A DNA stretch of 64,000 bases, from NCBI GenBank assembly GCA_951640165.1, contig OX621251.1, positions 30,838,893-30,902,892 of the forward strand, in the 5' to 3' direction. Origin of the DNA: Pseudoips prasinana (Eukaryota; Arthropoda; Insecta; Lepidoptera; Nolidae). The notes beneath the pieces were generated by a model. That model ran no database searches. It worked only from the letters and a program-made list of their open reading frames with translations, and had not been told where the DNA came from. The first letter of the stretch is position 1. Every line of letters starts with the position of its first letter. Below are positions 40,316 to 51,689 of this stretch, one piece after another. The position numbers and the translations under genes were made by a program.

Positions 40316-40543
40316 TACAATAACGCATTCAGGGTGCTCTTGGGGTTGCCGTGGCGGTGTAGCGCGTCGGGGATGTTCGCGGAGTCGTGCGTCGATGGGT
40401 TCGCCGCGATCATGCGGAGGCGCTGCGCTTCCATGATGGAGCGCTTGCGCTTCTCCTCCAATGGCATCCTGAATGTGTTTTCTGATCGGTGGGACTCTCC
40501 CCTTTTATACAGGTGGGTAAGAGTCCAGACACCCTTAATATAA
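40316..40543 (+). pseudogene. LINE ORF C-terminus, same family as 59518-61800
   Basis: Reads YNNAFRVLLGLPWRCSASGM and on to MRRRCASMMERLR, closely matching YNNAFRVLVGLPRYCSASGM...MRKRCASMVRRVR of the minus-strand LINE at 59.5 kb. Stop TAA at 40541, then a short 3' tail to about 40.66 kb. G+C rich relative to its surroundings. Opposite strand to the LINE it abuts. Confidence 0.8.
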
Positions 40544-40750
40544 TTAATGTAATTGATAATAACATTAGGCTAAGTTATACTAACATTATATGGATGTTTT
40601 TCCGAAATAAATAATTTGAAAAAGAAAAATAATAATTTGAATAAAGATTTGAACGGTTACATTTTTTGTAATTAATGGTGATGTATCTTTCTACGCCAAA
40701 ATCGGCCTGTGTTTTAATTTAAATCGATAAACATTGTAATTTTAGGTCAT

Positions 40751-40803
40751 TTTTAGGGTTCCGTAGCCAAATGGCAAAAAACGGAACCCTTATAGATTCG
40801 TCA

Positions 40804-40839
<36 letters not shown>

Positions 40840-41388
40840 CGTATGTCACAGCCATTTTTTTCCGAAACTATAAGAGCTGTACTGTTGAAACTTGGTAAGT
40901 AGATGTATTCTGTGAACCGCATTAAGATTTTAACACAAAAATAGAAAAATTATAATAATTTTTAGGGTTCCCCATACATAGAACTGAAACTCAAATTTTT
41001 GTTTTCATCATACCCATACATGTGGGGTATCTATGGATAGGTCTTTAAAAATGAGATTGAGGTTCCTAATATCATTTTTTTCTAAACTGAATAGTTTGCG
41101 CGAGAGACACTTCCAAAGTGGAAAAATGAGTGTCCCCCCCCCTGTAATTTCTAAAATAAGAGAATGATAAAACTAAAAAAAATATATAATGTACATTACT
41201 ATGTAAACTAACAACGAAAATTGGTTTGAACGAAATCTGGTAAGTAGTTTTTTTTAATGCGTCATAAATCGTAAACCGCAATTTACCTTTCATTTAATCA
41301 ACTATATATACTATTATATCAACTATTTTATACTTGCTGCTGCGGAACCCTTCATGGGCGAGTCCGACTCGCACTTGGCCGATTTTTT
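40751..41388 (+). repeat. 'GGGTTCCGTAG' repeat with (TCTG)n
   Basis: Starts TTTTAGGGTTCCGTAGCCAA with a short inverted repeat (GGGTTCCGT/ACGGAACCC), a (TCTG)n tract at 40804-40852, and ends with hairpin GCGAGTCCGACTCGC (41358-41372) then ACTTGGCCGATTTTTT. A widespread lepidopteran non-autonomous repeat; a second piece of its 5' end is at 57372-57420. Confidence 0.65.
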
Positions 41389-41844
41389 GATATAAAGTCA
41401 AAGTCATGATTTTTTTAATTAGGGCCCTTTAATTCTAAAGGTGCGACTAACATGCTATAATGTATTATTTGGATAAGTACAGTCGTCATTACGTCGGTAG
41501 ATACATTTCGACTTTAGCAGCGTCCTTATTACATAAGTAGTAATAATGCGCATGCGCAGGCAGTATATACCTTAGTTTGACTCGGTAGGTGTACCTGCCT
41601 TCGGATCCAAAGGAGGCTACATTGTTGCACAAGGCAGATATTTATGTTAATGAACATGCATATTTGATCGTTGTGAAAAAGGGAAAACATCTAAGCGAAA
41701 AAAAAAGTAATATAATATTTCCACCTATTGTCTAATACTCATTGTAAAAGGTTACTTATCCTTTATCTTATTATGAACTCTGACCGGATCACGCGCAGAG
41801 TCTAGTAACAAATAGGAATTTTATATAATTGGTATTGTTTTTAT

Positions 41845-42030
41845 ACTTACTTATCGTATGGGCAGTGTTAACCCACTGTCAGAGTTGTTCAAGCCTCCCA
41901 ATAGATGTTTGACATGGCTTAACGACTGTTGTCTAATGGTTACTACTGGTACCAACAGCTTAACGCCCACCCGTCTATGGAACCGCGAGCCTAGTTTTTT
42001 AAACTCGCCAATCACTTACTGACCAGTGAG
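41845..42030 (-). repeat. Dispersed repeat family R-A (copy 3, inverted)
   Basis: Reverse complement of blocks in 1171-1400 and 26535-26690. Confidence 0.55.
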
Positions 42031-42060
42031 AGAGAACTATGGTTATTTTATATATTGTAT

Positions 42061-42420
42061 ATATTAGTTTTGGCTGCCTCGTTAATCTAGCGGTAGCGTG
42101 TTCAACCATAGATAATGAGGTCCTGGGTTCAAATCCCGGATCGGGCCAAAAAGTGATTTTTGTATTTTGTAAAAAGAAATTTCTCAGTATCAGCTCGAAG
42201 TCTGAGAGTTGGCGGTATTACGCCCCCGTCCCTCGGACAGCACGTAAAACCGTCGGTCCTGCAACTAAACTCTTTTCGGTCGTGTCGCTAGTCTTCCGAT
42301 CGGAACATGAGAATGATGGAATGGAAAGTGCCCCTGTGTTTGCGCACACACTTGTGCACTATATAATTATGTCCTGCGCACTTGAGACTAGACGCCGTGG
42401 TCGAAATTTTTACTTCACGT
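42061..42420 (+). repeat. tRNA-headed SINE, family S3 (long copy)
   Basis: Head GGCTGCCTCGTTAATCTAGC with box B GGTTCAAATCC; body contains 'cggacagcacgtaaaaccgtcggtcctgc' and 'gcacacacttgtgcactatataattatgtcctgcgca'. Confidence 0.75.
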
Positions 42421-42695
42421 GACTGCACGTGGGGCGCAGCGCCTAGACAGTCGCCTCGCCTCTTCGTGTCGCGGGTCCGAGCCCCGCGCTTGACAACTAT
42501 TTGTGTGACCCATAAATAGTTGCTCTGCCTGTCTGGATGTAATTTGTGTCTATTATATGTATGTGCAAATAGCGCCGGCTATTGTGGAGTTCTTTGGGGG
42601 AGGCCTTTGTCCAGCAGTGGACGTCTTTCGGCTGGTATGATGATGATGATATGTATGCAACCCGCGACATAGGGATTAGATTCCGTAACGCGCTT
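42421..42695 (+). repeat. tRNA-headed SINE, family S1, carrying an 85-bp retroposon
   Basis: Box A GGGGCGCAGCG-like and box B GGGTCCGAGCC, body as 16588, end 'cgcgacatagggattagattcc'. Interrupted at 42564-42648. Confidence 0.7.
42564..42648 (+). mobile_element. 85-bp retroposed LINE 3' end
   Basis: Body 'gagttctttgggggaggcctttgtccagcagtggacgtctttcggctg' and a (GAT)n tail, flanked by the 9-bp duplication ATATGTATG (42555-42563, 42649-42657). The same tail occurs at 44262, 55880, 62540 and 62690. Confidence 0.8.
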
Positions 42696-43433
42696 CGATC
42701 AATTATTGAACGAAGTTAACGCGGACGTTGTCTTTAAAAAAAGAATCGGCCGGGTGGACATATACATGCATATTACTTTTTCATATAAAGTGATATAGAA
42801 AAACTTGTACTAAATTCTTATACCGATGTAAAATAATAATTGAGAGGCTCCGGCAACCCTGTTCCACCGGTTTTAGGGGAGACAGCAAGGTCGTTAGATT
42901 ACATAAATATGGACAAAATTGGTCAGCCGATTCGTGGGGGCGTTCACATTGAATTATTTTGTGCTTTTTTTCTTGTGTTTATTGCAGTTGTTTGCAGCAA
43001 TACGTGGGTTCGTGATATAAAATGAATTGTTTTTACAACATTGATATTCCTCTGCAAATAAATTTGAATTTTATAGCATTATTCGCAATGCAAATCGTTA
43101 GTATAATCTCTAAAATGGGAAATCATAAATTTAATCGTCCGGCGGGTCTCGAACCTCGCACCATCTACCAATCCGGAGTATAAGTTATATCCGGAGTATA
43201 ACAAGTTATAGGCGCTCTGCGTTAAGCTACGAACGATACACGCTGGCAGATCAAATTTAGGATTCCCTTGCTAACACCCTTCCGGAGGATGTAGGTATTA
43301 TCTATCGGCTTTGTTTTCTAGAAACATGGCCGACTGATATGTTCACAGTTGCATGTGAAAGATCATATCATATTGATAATACCTTCCAAATTAAGTAATG
43401 GAATCAGGCGTTACTTTGCGGAAATCCATAACA

Positions 43434-43668
43434 ATCAAAATACAAAATCAATATGTAGTGTTAATTCCGCCCGCAAAAATGTGCACATGCAAGAAGGACA
43501 TTATAAAAAAGCAAATTACATGCGCCAGTATGATACCCAACACGTGTTTCGGTCCTCCACGGACCATTCTCAAGGGCTGCTAACTCGTCGAGTGCTCGAA
43601 GGAGAGTCCTTCGAGCACTCGACGAGTTAGCGGAATTAACACTACATATTGATTTTGTATTTTGATTG
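43434..43668. mobile_element. Foldback element with central 25-bp palindrome
   Basis: Outer arms CAATCAAAATACAAAATCAA... (43434-43474) and complement (43630-43668), joined through TGTAGTGTTAATTCCGC. At 43579-43631 a perfect palindrome GCTAACTCGTCGAGTGCTCG... with spacer GAG. No ORF of note. Confidence 0.75.
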
Positions 43669-44261
43669 ACCTTCCAAATTATTAAATTTGAATTTTACAG
43701 CATTATTCACAATGCAAAGCGTTAATATAATCTCAAAAATACTCTGCAATGTTTATAGAAACCGTTAAAGTTGTTTTCCATTAAAATACAAAATTCATTT
43801 AATCTCTCTTCTTAATCTTAATATCACATTTCATAATCTTAATATTACATATGTGTGGTATAATTTTTTTTTAAAGATTCAACGATTCAAATTCATTTAT
43901 TCCATAAAAATTTTACATTTATGTGGAATCGTCATATTTTTTTTCCCTACCGTGCAGTGCAACTGCCAGAAAACTCAGTAGAAATCCTTTTTTTAAATAA
44001 AATATACTTAAGATTAACTATAATCATGTGTGTTGACTTAGAACAACTCAATCCCAAGCACTTTTATCATTTAAATAATCAGAATTTTTGTAATATGCCC
44101 GCTACACAATTTGGCTTTAATAATTCTTTAAAACTTATTCGTAGACAATTCTCTAATATCATTGGGAAGTTTGTTATAGAATCTTCTACATTGCCCCATA
44201 AAAGAGTTACTTATTAAAAGATATAAGGATGCCATCTTGCAAGGGTCGCGGGAATCCATTG

Positions 44262-44640
44262 GATGCGGGCAGCGCAGGACCGGCTGTTGTGGAGATCCTT
44301 GGGGGAAGCCTTTGTCCAGCTGTGGACCTCTTTTTTTTTATATCAGAGGGCGACAAACGGGCAAGTGGGTCACCTGATGGTAAGTGATCACCGCCACCCA
44401 TGGACACTCGCCACACCAGAGGAGTCGCGAGTGCGTTGCCGGCCTTTTAGAGTCAGCAAACAAGTGATGCTGACTTACCCCCATCCCAATGAGCTCTGGC
44501 GACCTTACTCACACTCGGAAACACAACATTAAAATTATTAATGTTATTATTGAGGAATGTCTTCTGTAAGGTGGAGGTACTTCCCCAGTCGGGCTGCTCT
44601 TTGAGCGAATGAACGCTATGTCCTACCTCTCTTTATATAC
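44262..44640 (+). repeat. LINE tail followed by 'GGTCACCTGATGG' repeat
   Basis: 44262-44335: LINE 3' tail 'gttgtggagatccttgggggaagcctttgtccagctgtgg'. 44340-44640: 'gcaagtgggtcacctgatggtaagtg.tcaccgccacccatggacactcgc', also at 53800-54110. Both are common lepidopteran retroposon 3' regions. Confidence 0.6.
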
Positions 44641-44784
44641 GAGTATATGCCCTACCTCTTTCGCTAACATGAAGATTATGATGGTGATGAAGGATGTCAG
44701 CTAACTATTCATAACTATGCGAGACCCCTGAAGCGCCACAACATCCTTGAGCTACAAAGCAAACATTAGCAGATGATGAGGTCC

Positions 44785-45028
44785 TGGGGTTCTACCGGCT
44801 AAGTTGCCGAACATCGATTTCTTAAATGGCGTTGAAATAAATAGTGGCTAAAATGACTTAATCAATAGTTAAATCGGTTTCCATGAGCACATGTGACGTC
44901 ATAAATGGTCCGGAATCGATTTTCAACGTCGAAGCCGATTTAACGATTGATTAAATCATTTTTAAATTTTATTTATTTGAACGCCGATCACTATGACGAT
45001 GTTCGGCGACTTAGCCGGTAACCCCCCA
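44785..45028. mobile_element. MITE carrying a CRE palindrome (copy 2, complete)
   Basis: TIRs TGGGGTTCTACCGGCTAAGT and complement of ACTTAGCCGGTAACCCCCCA, both continuing GCCGAACATCG. Core with TGACGTCA at 44894-44901. About 244 bp, non-coding. Confidence 0.8.
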
Positions 45029-45271
45029 CGTCTCTGCTTGTCTCGCACGGGAAGATATGCACTTAAAAAAAACAAGTGAAATTATTATTTAATCGTCCAT
45101 TAATAACTAATAAAAGACATAATAATTAATAATGTATAACATTCATTTATTACAAACAATGTAGCGCTTTGCTCTTTAATCATTATCATTGTGAGAAGGT
45201 CACGTTATGTGTAACCTTTTGATATGAGCTCCGATAGCGAATCGTATAAAAAATGAGGGCTGCTCACTTAT

Positions 45272-45460
45272 TGTCTACGAGCTGTGCCCCGCGGTTTTAC
45301 CCGCGTTAAACTTTATAAATTATAGCTTATGTGTTCATCCAGAATGTCAGCTAACTCCATACCAAATTTTATTAAAATCGCTCCAGCCGTTTACAGGTGA
45401 AGATGTAACAAACATACACAAACTTTCGCCTTTTATTATATTAGTGTGATAGCAGAACTA
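45272..45460 (+). repeat. CTAGCTG repeat (copy 5)
   Basis: 'gagctgtgccccgcggttttacccgcgtt' to 'cgccttttattatattagtgtg'; a further worn copy follows to about 45600. Confidence 0.65.
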
Positions 45461-45634
45461 GCTGCGACACGCGGTGTCACTTGCGATTTAGCAATTTATT
45501 GTATGCTATTTGTGTTAATTGCTTCAGTAACAAATTTCAAAAAAATCCGTTTACCTTTTTGGCTGGAGTGAGTAAGAAACTTTCATATTTTTAATATACT
45601 AGCTCTACAATTATTTTTAAGGTAAAGTGAAAGC

Positions 45635-45770
45635 CTGGTGAAAGGAGCCCCGGGAATGCGTGTATGCTGCTCCGGTGCCCGTCTTTTGCGCCAAGGTCCA
45701 GAGGGTTGGGACATGTACTCTAGGAGGGCTTTCGGTTTGTCCTCCCGGATACTAGCTCTACCTGCTAACT
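45635..45770 (+). repeat. G+C-rich LINE 3' fragment
   Basis: 'ggagccccgggaatgcgtgtatgctgctccggtgcc' matches 59146-59185 inside the nested retroposon at 59016-59501. Confidence 0.6.
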
Positions 45771-45974
45771 ATCCACTAAATTTACTTCTTCTGCAACGAA
45801 CTTAATTATTATTAAATTGGATTAGATTTCGTTTAAAATTTGAACAATTAATGTCGCAAATAAATGATTTATGATTTCTGTGGTGCTGCTATAGTACTCG
45901 TAAGAATGGTTTCATGACACGTATCAGTTAAGATAATTGAAGTTATACTTCTTTTGGCGCGATGGAGAAAAATG

Positions 45975-46135
45975 ATGAGAGTGAATTTTTACGATGCGCG
46001 CGCACACCGACACCAAAAAATTTAACAGCATGAAGTTAGTTCTAGGTGGTATGAAAATGTATGAGTGAATTTTTACGATGCGCGCGCATCGTAATAATAA
46101 CAGCATGACGTTAGTTCTAGGTGGTATGAAAATTG
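45975..46135 (+). repeat. Two-copy tandem repeat, about 80 bp
   Basis: 'gagtgaatttttacgatgcgcgcgca' ... 'acagcatga.gttagttctaggtggtatgaaaat' occurs twice back to back. Confidence 0.8.
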
Positions 46136-46169
46136 ATAACTATGTTCAAGTTGTATATTAATAAGTATA

Positions 46170-46960
46170 AGTTGTAAATGTTATTATTAAGTATTAGCCC
46201 GGAGTTTCTTTGTGGCTTTCTTCTCCGGGTCGTCCACCTAGGTAGCTAGAGAAAGCCGCAGGCTAGCTAGGGTAGGATCCTCAGCGGCGGGGATCGTACT
46301 ACCGTAATACCGAGCAAGTGATCTGACCCCCATTTCGAATTCCATCTTTTTACTTCAGCGGCCGCCTGAGATGTGGCCGATAAGAGTGCCCTCAGGTATT
46401 AGTCGTTTAAATTAAGCAGGTAGAGAGCCTTTTGCGCTAGCCAACTGCTCGTTGTTTTCAATTCTTTAATTTGATATACTATTGCTAAATGTAACAATAA
46501 TAGCTTAGTAACTTGCTATTTATTATTTATTTAAGAATATTAAAAATACATTTGACGAAACAGACCGCACGGACGGACTAATTTAAAATATTTTGTTACT
46601 TTAATTACTGTTTTTAAACTATGTTTATGTAATACATTGTGAGCTTGACAAGTACAAGTGTATGTAAATACCCAAGTGCTGAATAAATTTCATTATTTCA
46701 TTTCATTATTTCAACACCAAAATCTTTGAATTCCCCTAAAAATATATGTGTTTTACATTCTGTCTGAAAATTAAAGTTGAAGCAAAGTAATCTAACCGAC
46801 TGAGAAATAGACTGGCAAGTTGGTCTAGTAGTTTGTGTCCCTGACTGCTCAGCCAGAGGTCATAGGTTCGATTCCCACCTAGGTCAAATCTTTGTGTGAT
46901 GAGCACGCTTATCTGTTCTGTGTCTGCGTTTAACTTATCTAAAATATGTTTGTATTTATC
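46170..46960 (+). repeat. Retroposon fragments and SINE S2
   Basis: 46170-46460: unassigned G+C-richer repeat-like text. 46560-46720: LINE-like 3' end with (ATTTC)n tail. 46813-46965: S2 SINE with box B GGTTCGATTCC and 'gtgtgatgagcacgctt'. Confidence 0.55.
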
Positions 46961-47704
46961 TATACATATAATAAAATCGTAGGTAAGTCAAAACTGTACC
47001 TTGAATATTTTTTAAAAGGATACTTGGGGCGTGATCTACCATCGATATTGAAGCCAAAAATATAGTTTTTAGAATTTTTGTCTGTTTTTCTGTATGTATG
47101 TCTGGGCTAAACTCAAAAAGTTCTGCATAGATTTACTTCAAATTTCACACTGCCATCTCCTCCAAGCAATTTCCCACATTATTAATTATTCCCTGGATTC
47201 TGGATCTTTCCACACCTTATGGCGTAAAGCTTTTCTCCGTCCACTCCCTAAGTCCTCGAATCCCTCACTTGCTACTTACTCATTACCGTCCTATCTCTAT
47301 TCTTCCTTTCCTCTCCAAGGTACTTGAGTCCTGTGTCCACAAACAACTCTCCCGTTATATAGGTCGTTATATGTTCTACTTATCAACCATCTCATAAGCC
47401 CGTTTCAATCCGGATTTAAACCAGGCCACAGTACCATCACCGCACTACTTAAAGTTACTGGCGATATTAGGGCAGGTATGGAGGGTACCATGATTACCGC
47501 TATGGTTTTGATCGACTTTTCCAACGCCTTTAATACCGTCAGTCACGATATCCTATTATCTGTTCTCTCCCATCACATGGTCTCTGATGAAGCACTGGAA
47601 TGGTTTTCCTCTTATCTTCGGGGGCGCCAGCAGTCGGTTAGCGTCGGTGAGTCCTCATCGAGCTGGCGTGACCTAGTTGATGGTGTTCCACAAGGCGGTA
47701 TACT

Positions 47705-47806
47705 AAGACCAAGACCGACCATTGTACCTTATGATCTTTATATTATATCCGATGTACTTTCTTTCCGCCTGAGTGTGTACAATAAAGAGTATTCTATCTA
47801 TCTATC
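47705..47806 (+). mobile_element. 102-bp retroposed LINE 3' end inside the RT gene
   Basis: Flanked by TATACT (47699-47704, 47807-47812). Ends AATAAAGAGT then (CTAT)n. Its removal restores GGIL|SPLLF. Confidence 0.85.
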
Positions 47807-48614
47807 TATACTCTCCTCTTTTATTTTCTATCTTCATAAATCTCATAACTCATCATCTTCAGTGTACGTATCATCTTTATGCCGATGATCTTCAACTATA
47901 CGTTCAAACGCCAATTGACACTCCCTTATTTGTAAGCTTAATCGGGACTTAAATGCTATTAAAACTTGGTCTGATAAGTTTGAGTTAGCCGTAAATCCGA
48001 CAAAGTGCCAAGCCATAATAGTTGGAAGCTCGCGCTCAGTGTCAAAGGTGGATTTACGGCATCTTCCACCAATAGTGTATAATCTGACGAACATTCCTAT
48101 TAGCCAAAATATCAGAAACCTGGGTTTATTCATTGACACGACATTAAGCTGGCAAAAACAAATGGCGAATGTCAGTCAAAGGGTCACAGGCGTATTGCGT
48201 TGTCTCTATCGGCTTAAAAATTTCCTTCCAGGTAAAACCAAGGCAATGCTCGTGCAGGCCCTTATATTCCCTATAGTCGACTATGGTGATGTATGCTACT
48301 TTGACCTGAATGCAGATCACCTCAATAAACTCGACAGACTTCTGAATAACTGCATTAGATTCGTTTTCAATCTTCGTAAGTATGACCACATATATGACCA
48401 CACTTCCCACCGTTCCCAACTTAAGTGGTTACCGATACGGCAACGACACACATTACGAGCACTAACCACACTTTATTCTATATTAAACTCTTCTTCTACT
48501 CCATCTTACTTATCTTCCCACTTTAAATATCTCTTTACTAACCACAGTAAAAATCTTCGCTCTTCTCACAATCGTCTCCTTCAATGTCCATCTCACCGCT
48601 CTGACTTCCTTCAT

Positions 48615-49784
48615 GAATATCAGGATCGCGGGTGTATTTCTCAGATTGGCCTAAATATATTGCAGTTATTTGGTACCTTCTGTGTACTTTTACGTACCTC
48701 TCCTGAAAGTCTGTGTACCTACGCCCGTACAGTGATATTTGAAATATTAGGTACACCCGCTATCCTGATGTCAGAACCGCGGGTGTACTGTTAAACAGGG
48801 TACCAAGTTACATATATTGGTTAAGTACATTTGGTACCTCTTGTGTACCTCATGAAACAAGTATTAAACAAATAAAATACGGTATGCTTCTTGAGAAATT
48901 TAATAAATCATTTTTCGCTTTTACGTCGTTACTATTTTATTTAAAAAAACCGTAGTAATCTAACCCAGAACCTTAACATTAAGCATATACTATTATTCCC
49001 TTACCGGTAATCGGACCCAGAACATTCACATTCAGCATATACTATTATACCCTTACCGGGAATGGAACCCAGAACCTTCACATTCAAAATCTTCAAATTA
49101 TGTCATTACTAAGTGCACTCTTACTACTAAATAAAAATAAATACTGGGTGCAAAATTAACGTTCAATAGGTAGGTACTTTAAGGGGTATTTTTAAATAAT
49201 AATATGAACAAGTTTTATTACGACACCCCTTAAAGTTTAGAACGTACTTTTTTTAAACCTGTATAAATATAATTCTAAAAGTATCTATCTGATTATATAT
49301 TTAATTACTTGCTTACTTAATTGTTAAACGGTCATATTTTGTTACCATTTAATAAAAAAATAAAATTAGATTTTCTCAAACATTGTTTAATTTTTTCTAA
49401 AAAACACTAACATAAACAAGATGTTGCTTTTCTAATACGTTTTATAAAATAGTAACGACGTTTTATAAAATAGAAAAGTGAAAAATGATTTATTAAATTT
49501 CTCAAGAAGCATACCGTATTTTATTTGTTTAATACTTGTTTCATGAGGTACACAAGAGGTACCAAATGTACTTAACCAATATATGTAACTTGGTACCCTG
49601 TTTAACAGTACACCCGCGGTTCTGACATCAGGATAGCGGGTGTACCTAATATTTCAAATATCACTGTACGGGCGTAGGTACACAGATTTTCAGGAGAGGT
49701 ACGTAAAAGTACACAGAAGGTACCAAATAACTGCAATATATTTAGGCCAATCTGAGAAATACACCCGCGATCCTGATATTCATC
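48615..49784. mobile_element. Long-TIR non-autonomous DNA element (about 1170 bp)
   Basis: Arms of about 330 bp, nearly identical: GAATATCAGGATCGCGGGTG at left, its complement at right, continuing to 'attgatttattaaatttctcaagaagcataccg'-type text. The middle holds two to three copies of a 60-bp tandem ('cccagaac.ttcacattcagcatatactattat', 48957-49090). No transposase. Target duplication ambiguous because the flank is the palindrome TTCATGAA. Confidence 0.85.
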
Positions 49785-50335
49785 TCTTCTTTCTTTGTAC
49801 AATCTATTCTTCAGTGGAATGCATTACCACTCGAAATCAGGATGGCCAAGAGTCGCTTCTCATTTAAAAGAAAAGTTCGAGAGCATATCTTTCGGAAATT
49901 ATTAGCAGAAATCCCTCGATGATAAATTTATGATTACACAATAGTAGTATAGTAGTATAGTATTATATTATTATATAGTATAGTGTTATATAGTATAGTA
50001 TCGTATGTATTGCATTGTATAGTATTTTATAGTACTGTATATTCCTGTTTTTTTACTATTAATGTTTAGCTTATGATCTGTGCACCTACCATGCTCTCTC
50101 TGCACCACCCTAAGGTTGACTGGCAGAAAATGCCTAAGGCATTAAGTCCGTCTTTGTACATTTTTTTTGTGCATAAAGTGATAAATAAATAAATAAATTT
50201 TGCATGAATATTACTAAGTAAGAGGTCGAGTCAACAACAACAGGCTACATATAATCACGCTATCAGCTACGGGGGAGGAGCTGTGATAATTTATAAATTT
50301 CAACGTGGGTAAAACCGCGGGGCACGGGTTTATCG

Positions 50336-51235
50336 GTTGTCTGGTGTATACATAGTACAAGTAGTGCCTAGTTTGGGGTCAGATGGCAGTGTGATATTTA
50401 TGTATATAGATATTTATTTAATTATCCCGCAACATCTTTTCGTCATCTGTAGTGAGCGAAAGAGGGATAGAATGCGCTTGCCATCTCAGGCGTAATATTT
50501 CGGTACAAATTAGTTCGCAGGCGTACTTTTGGTAAATAAAATTAGCCGTAACGCCCGTGTAAGCTATATTGAACTTTAATACTTTATATATAGAGTAGCA
50601 ATTTAGATGTCTTGGAAGAACAGAATTTTTTGTAAGAAGAATCAACCTATTCTCTGTGGTAATGATTAGAATATGATGTAAACTATAATTACCTCTAGAT
50701 AAATATGAACTTACGTATGTAGAAGATGCGACAAGCATACAATATCATTGCAAAATACTAAGAAAGAGCTCTTTTTATGCCAAAGCGATTCTCGAAATCT
50801 CGTTTGGCAACGAATACGTTTGAGTGGATATTGAAGGTTTTCTTGATAGGTTTGTAATATACATCCCATATTTATCATAGTAAGTATATTTCTTTTTAGT
50901 TTAAATAGTTTTAGCTATTGTTATTTTTCTAGTAGGTATTTTATTTATTCTTAGAATAATCAAAACACACAAAAACAAATCAATACATAATTGATATTGC
51001 AATTACCACAGATCTTCCAAATAAAGCAAAATAAAATAAATTAAAATAGAAATGTTATGCTCCTATATTTCGGCAATGGTGGTCAGTTTCAATACAGACT
51101 AGTCATTTAAGCAGAACTTGTTATAGTGTACAAGAATGTGCGCTAACAACGGGTGCACTATCCATTCCAATACATTCATGATCCGAGGGGAGGGGCAACC
51201 CAAGGTATGGGGTTATAAAGATATTGTTTTTTAAA
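50336..51235. other. Gene-free A+T-rich stretch
   Basis: Contains a short S2 SINE tail (50336-50400) and, at 51055-51200, text related to 22620-22680. Otherwise nothing seen. Confidence 0.5.
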
Positions 51236-51239
51236 GACA

Positions 51240-51415
51240 ACGCACGCACTAGGGAATCTAATCCCTGTGTCTTTACAAACATATAATAAACGGATACAAA
51301 TTACATCCAGACTCCAACAACTATGTGTGGGTCACACGAATAGCTGTCCGGCGCCGATACGAACCCAGGACACGAAGCGGCGAGGCAATTGTCTTAACCC
51401 CTGCGCCACACATAC
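51240..51415 (-). repeat. tRNA-headed SINE, family S1
   Basis: Minus strand TGTGGCGCAGGGGTTAAGAC, box B-like GGGTTCGTATC, body to 'agggattagattccc'. Confidence 0.7.
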
Positions 51416-51545
51416 TTTTCCATATATTTTTAGAACTCTGTAGTTTCGGAGAATCAGGCCCCTGGCAGCCCTTTCCATACGAGCAACCTTCAAACGAACG
51501 TCACGTACTTACGTTTGACACAGTGAGTCAACGCACTTGTGGTAG

Positions 51546-51687
51546 GTACGGACGCCAGCACATCAAGCTACCCCAATCTATCAAATGTCCCCAATTGAAA
51601 GTGAACCTTATGCTTTTGTGATAAAGTCAGACAATCTATAAAAGAAATTTGACAGATTGGTGTAGCTGGATGTACTGGCGTCTGTAC
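51546..51687. mobile_element. GTAC-ended MITE, family M1 (copy 4)
   Basis: GTACGGACGCCAGCACATCA at left, complement at right ending GGCGTCTGTAC. Confidence 0.8.
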
Positions 51688-51689
51688 AT

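Larger units (their letters stand above)
47150..49922 (+). pseudogene. LINE reverse transcriptase, decayed and interrupted
   Basis: Pieces: AISHIINYSLDSGSFHTLWR then frameshift; VLIDFSNAFNTVSHDILLSV, GVPQGGIL; after removing 47705-47806 the text reads on as GILSPLLF...YADDLQLY; VDLRHLPPIVYN, IRNLGLFIDTTLSWQ, RHTLRALTTLY; after removing 48615-49784 it resumes SSFFVQSILQWNALPLE and ends EIPR* at 49922. Several frameshifts; no endonuclease. Confidence 0.8.
47146..50194 (+). mobile_element. 5'-truncated LINE with two nested insertions
   Basis: Target duplication AAATTT at 47140-47145 and 50195-50200. 3' UTR contains 'aaggcattaagtccgtctttgtaca' and ends in (AAAT)n. Carries a 102-bp retroposon and a 1.2-kb TIR element. 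Confidence 0.85.
46968..50335 (-). repeat. CTAGCTG repeat, long form, split by a LINE
   Basis: 46968-47145 and 50195-50335 together are the reverse complement of the 19589-19915 form: 'aatcgtaggtaagtcaaaactgta' on the left, 'gtaaaaccgcggggcac' on the right. Between them sits the LINE. Confidence 0.8.

Noticed and set aside
40804..40852. CRISPR-like or regulatory direct repeats
   Set aside because: Simple (TCTG)n microsatellite inside a dispersed repeat.
40751..41388. Helitron
   Set aside because: It has a hairpin near its 3' end but no CTRR terminus after it (ACTTGGCC instead) and no clear TC start, so I leave it as an unclassified repeat.
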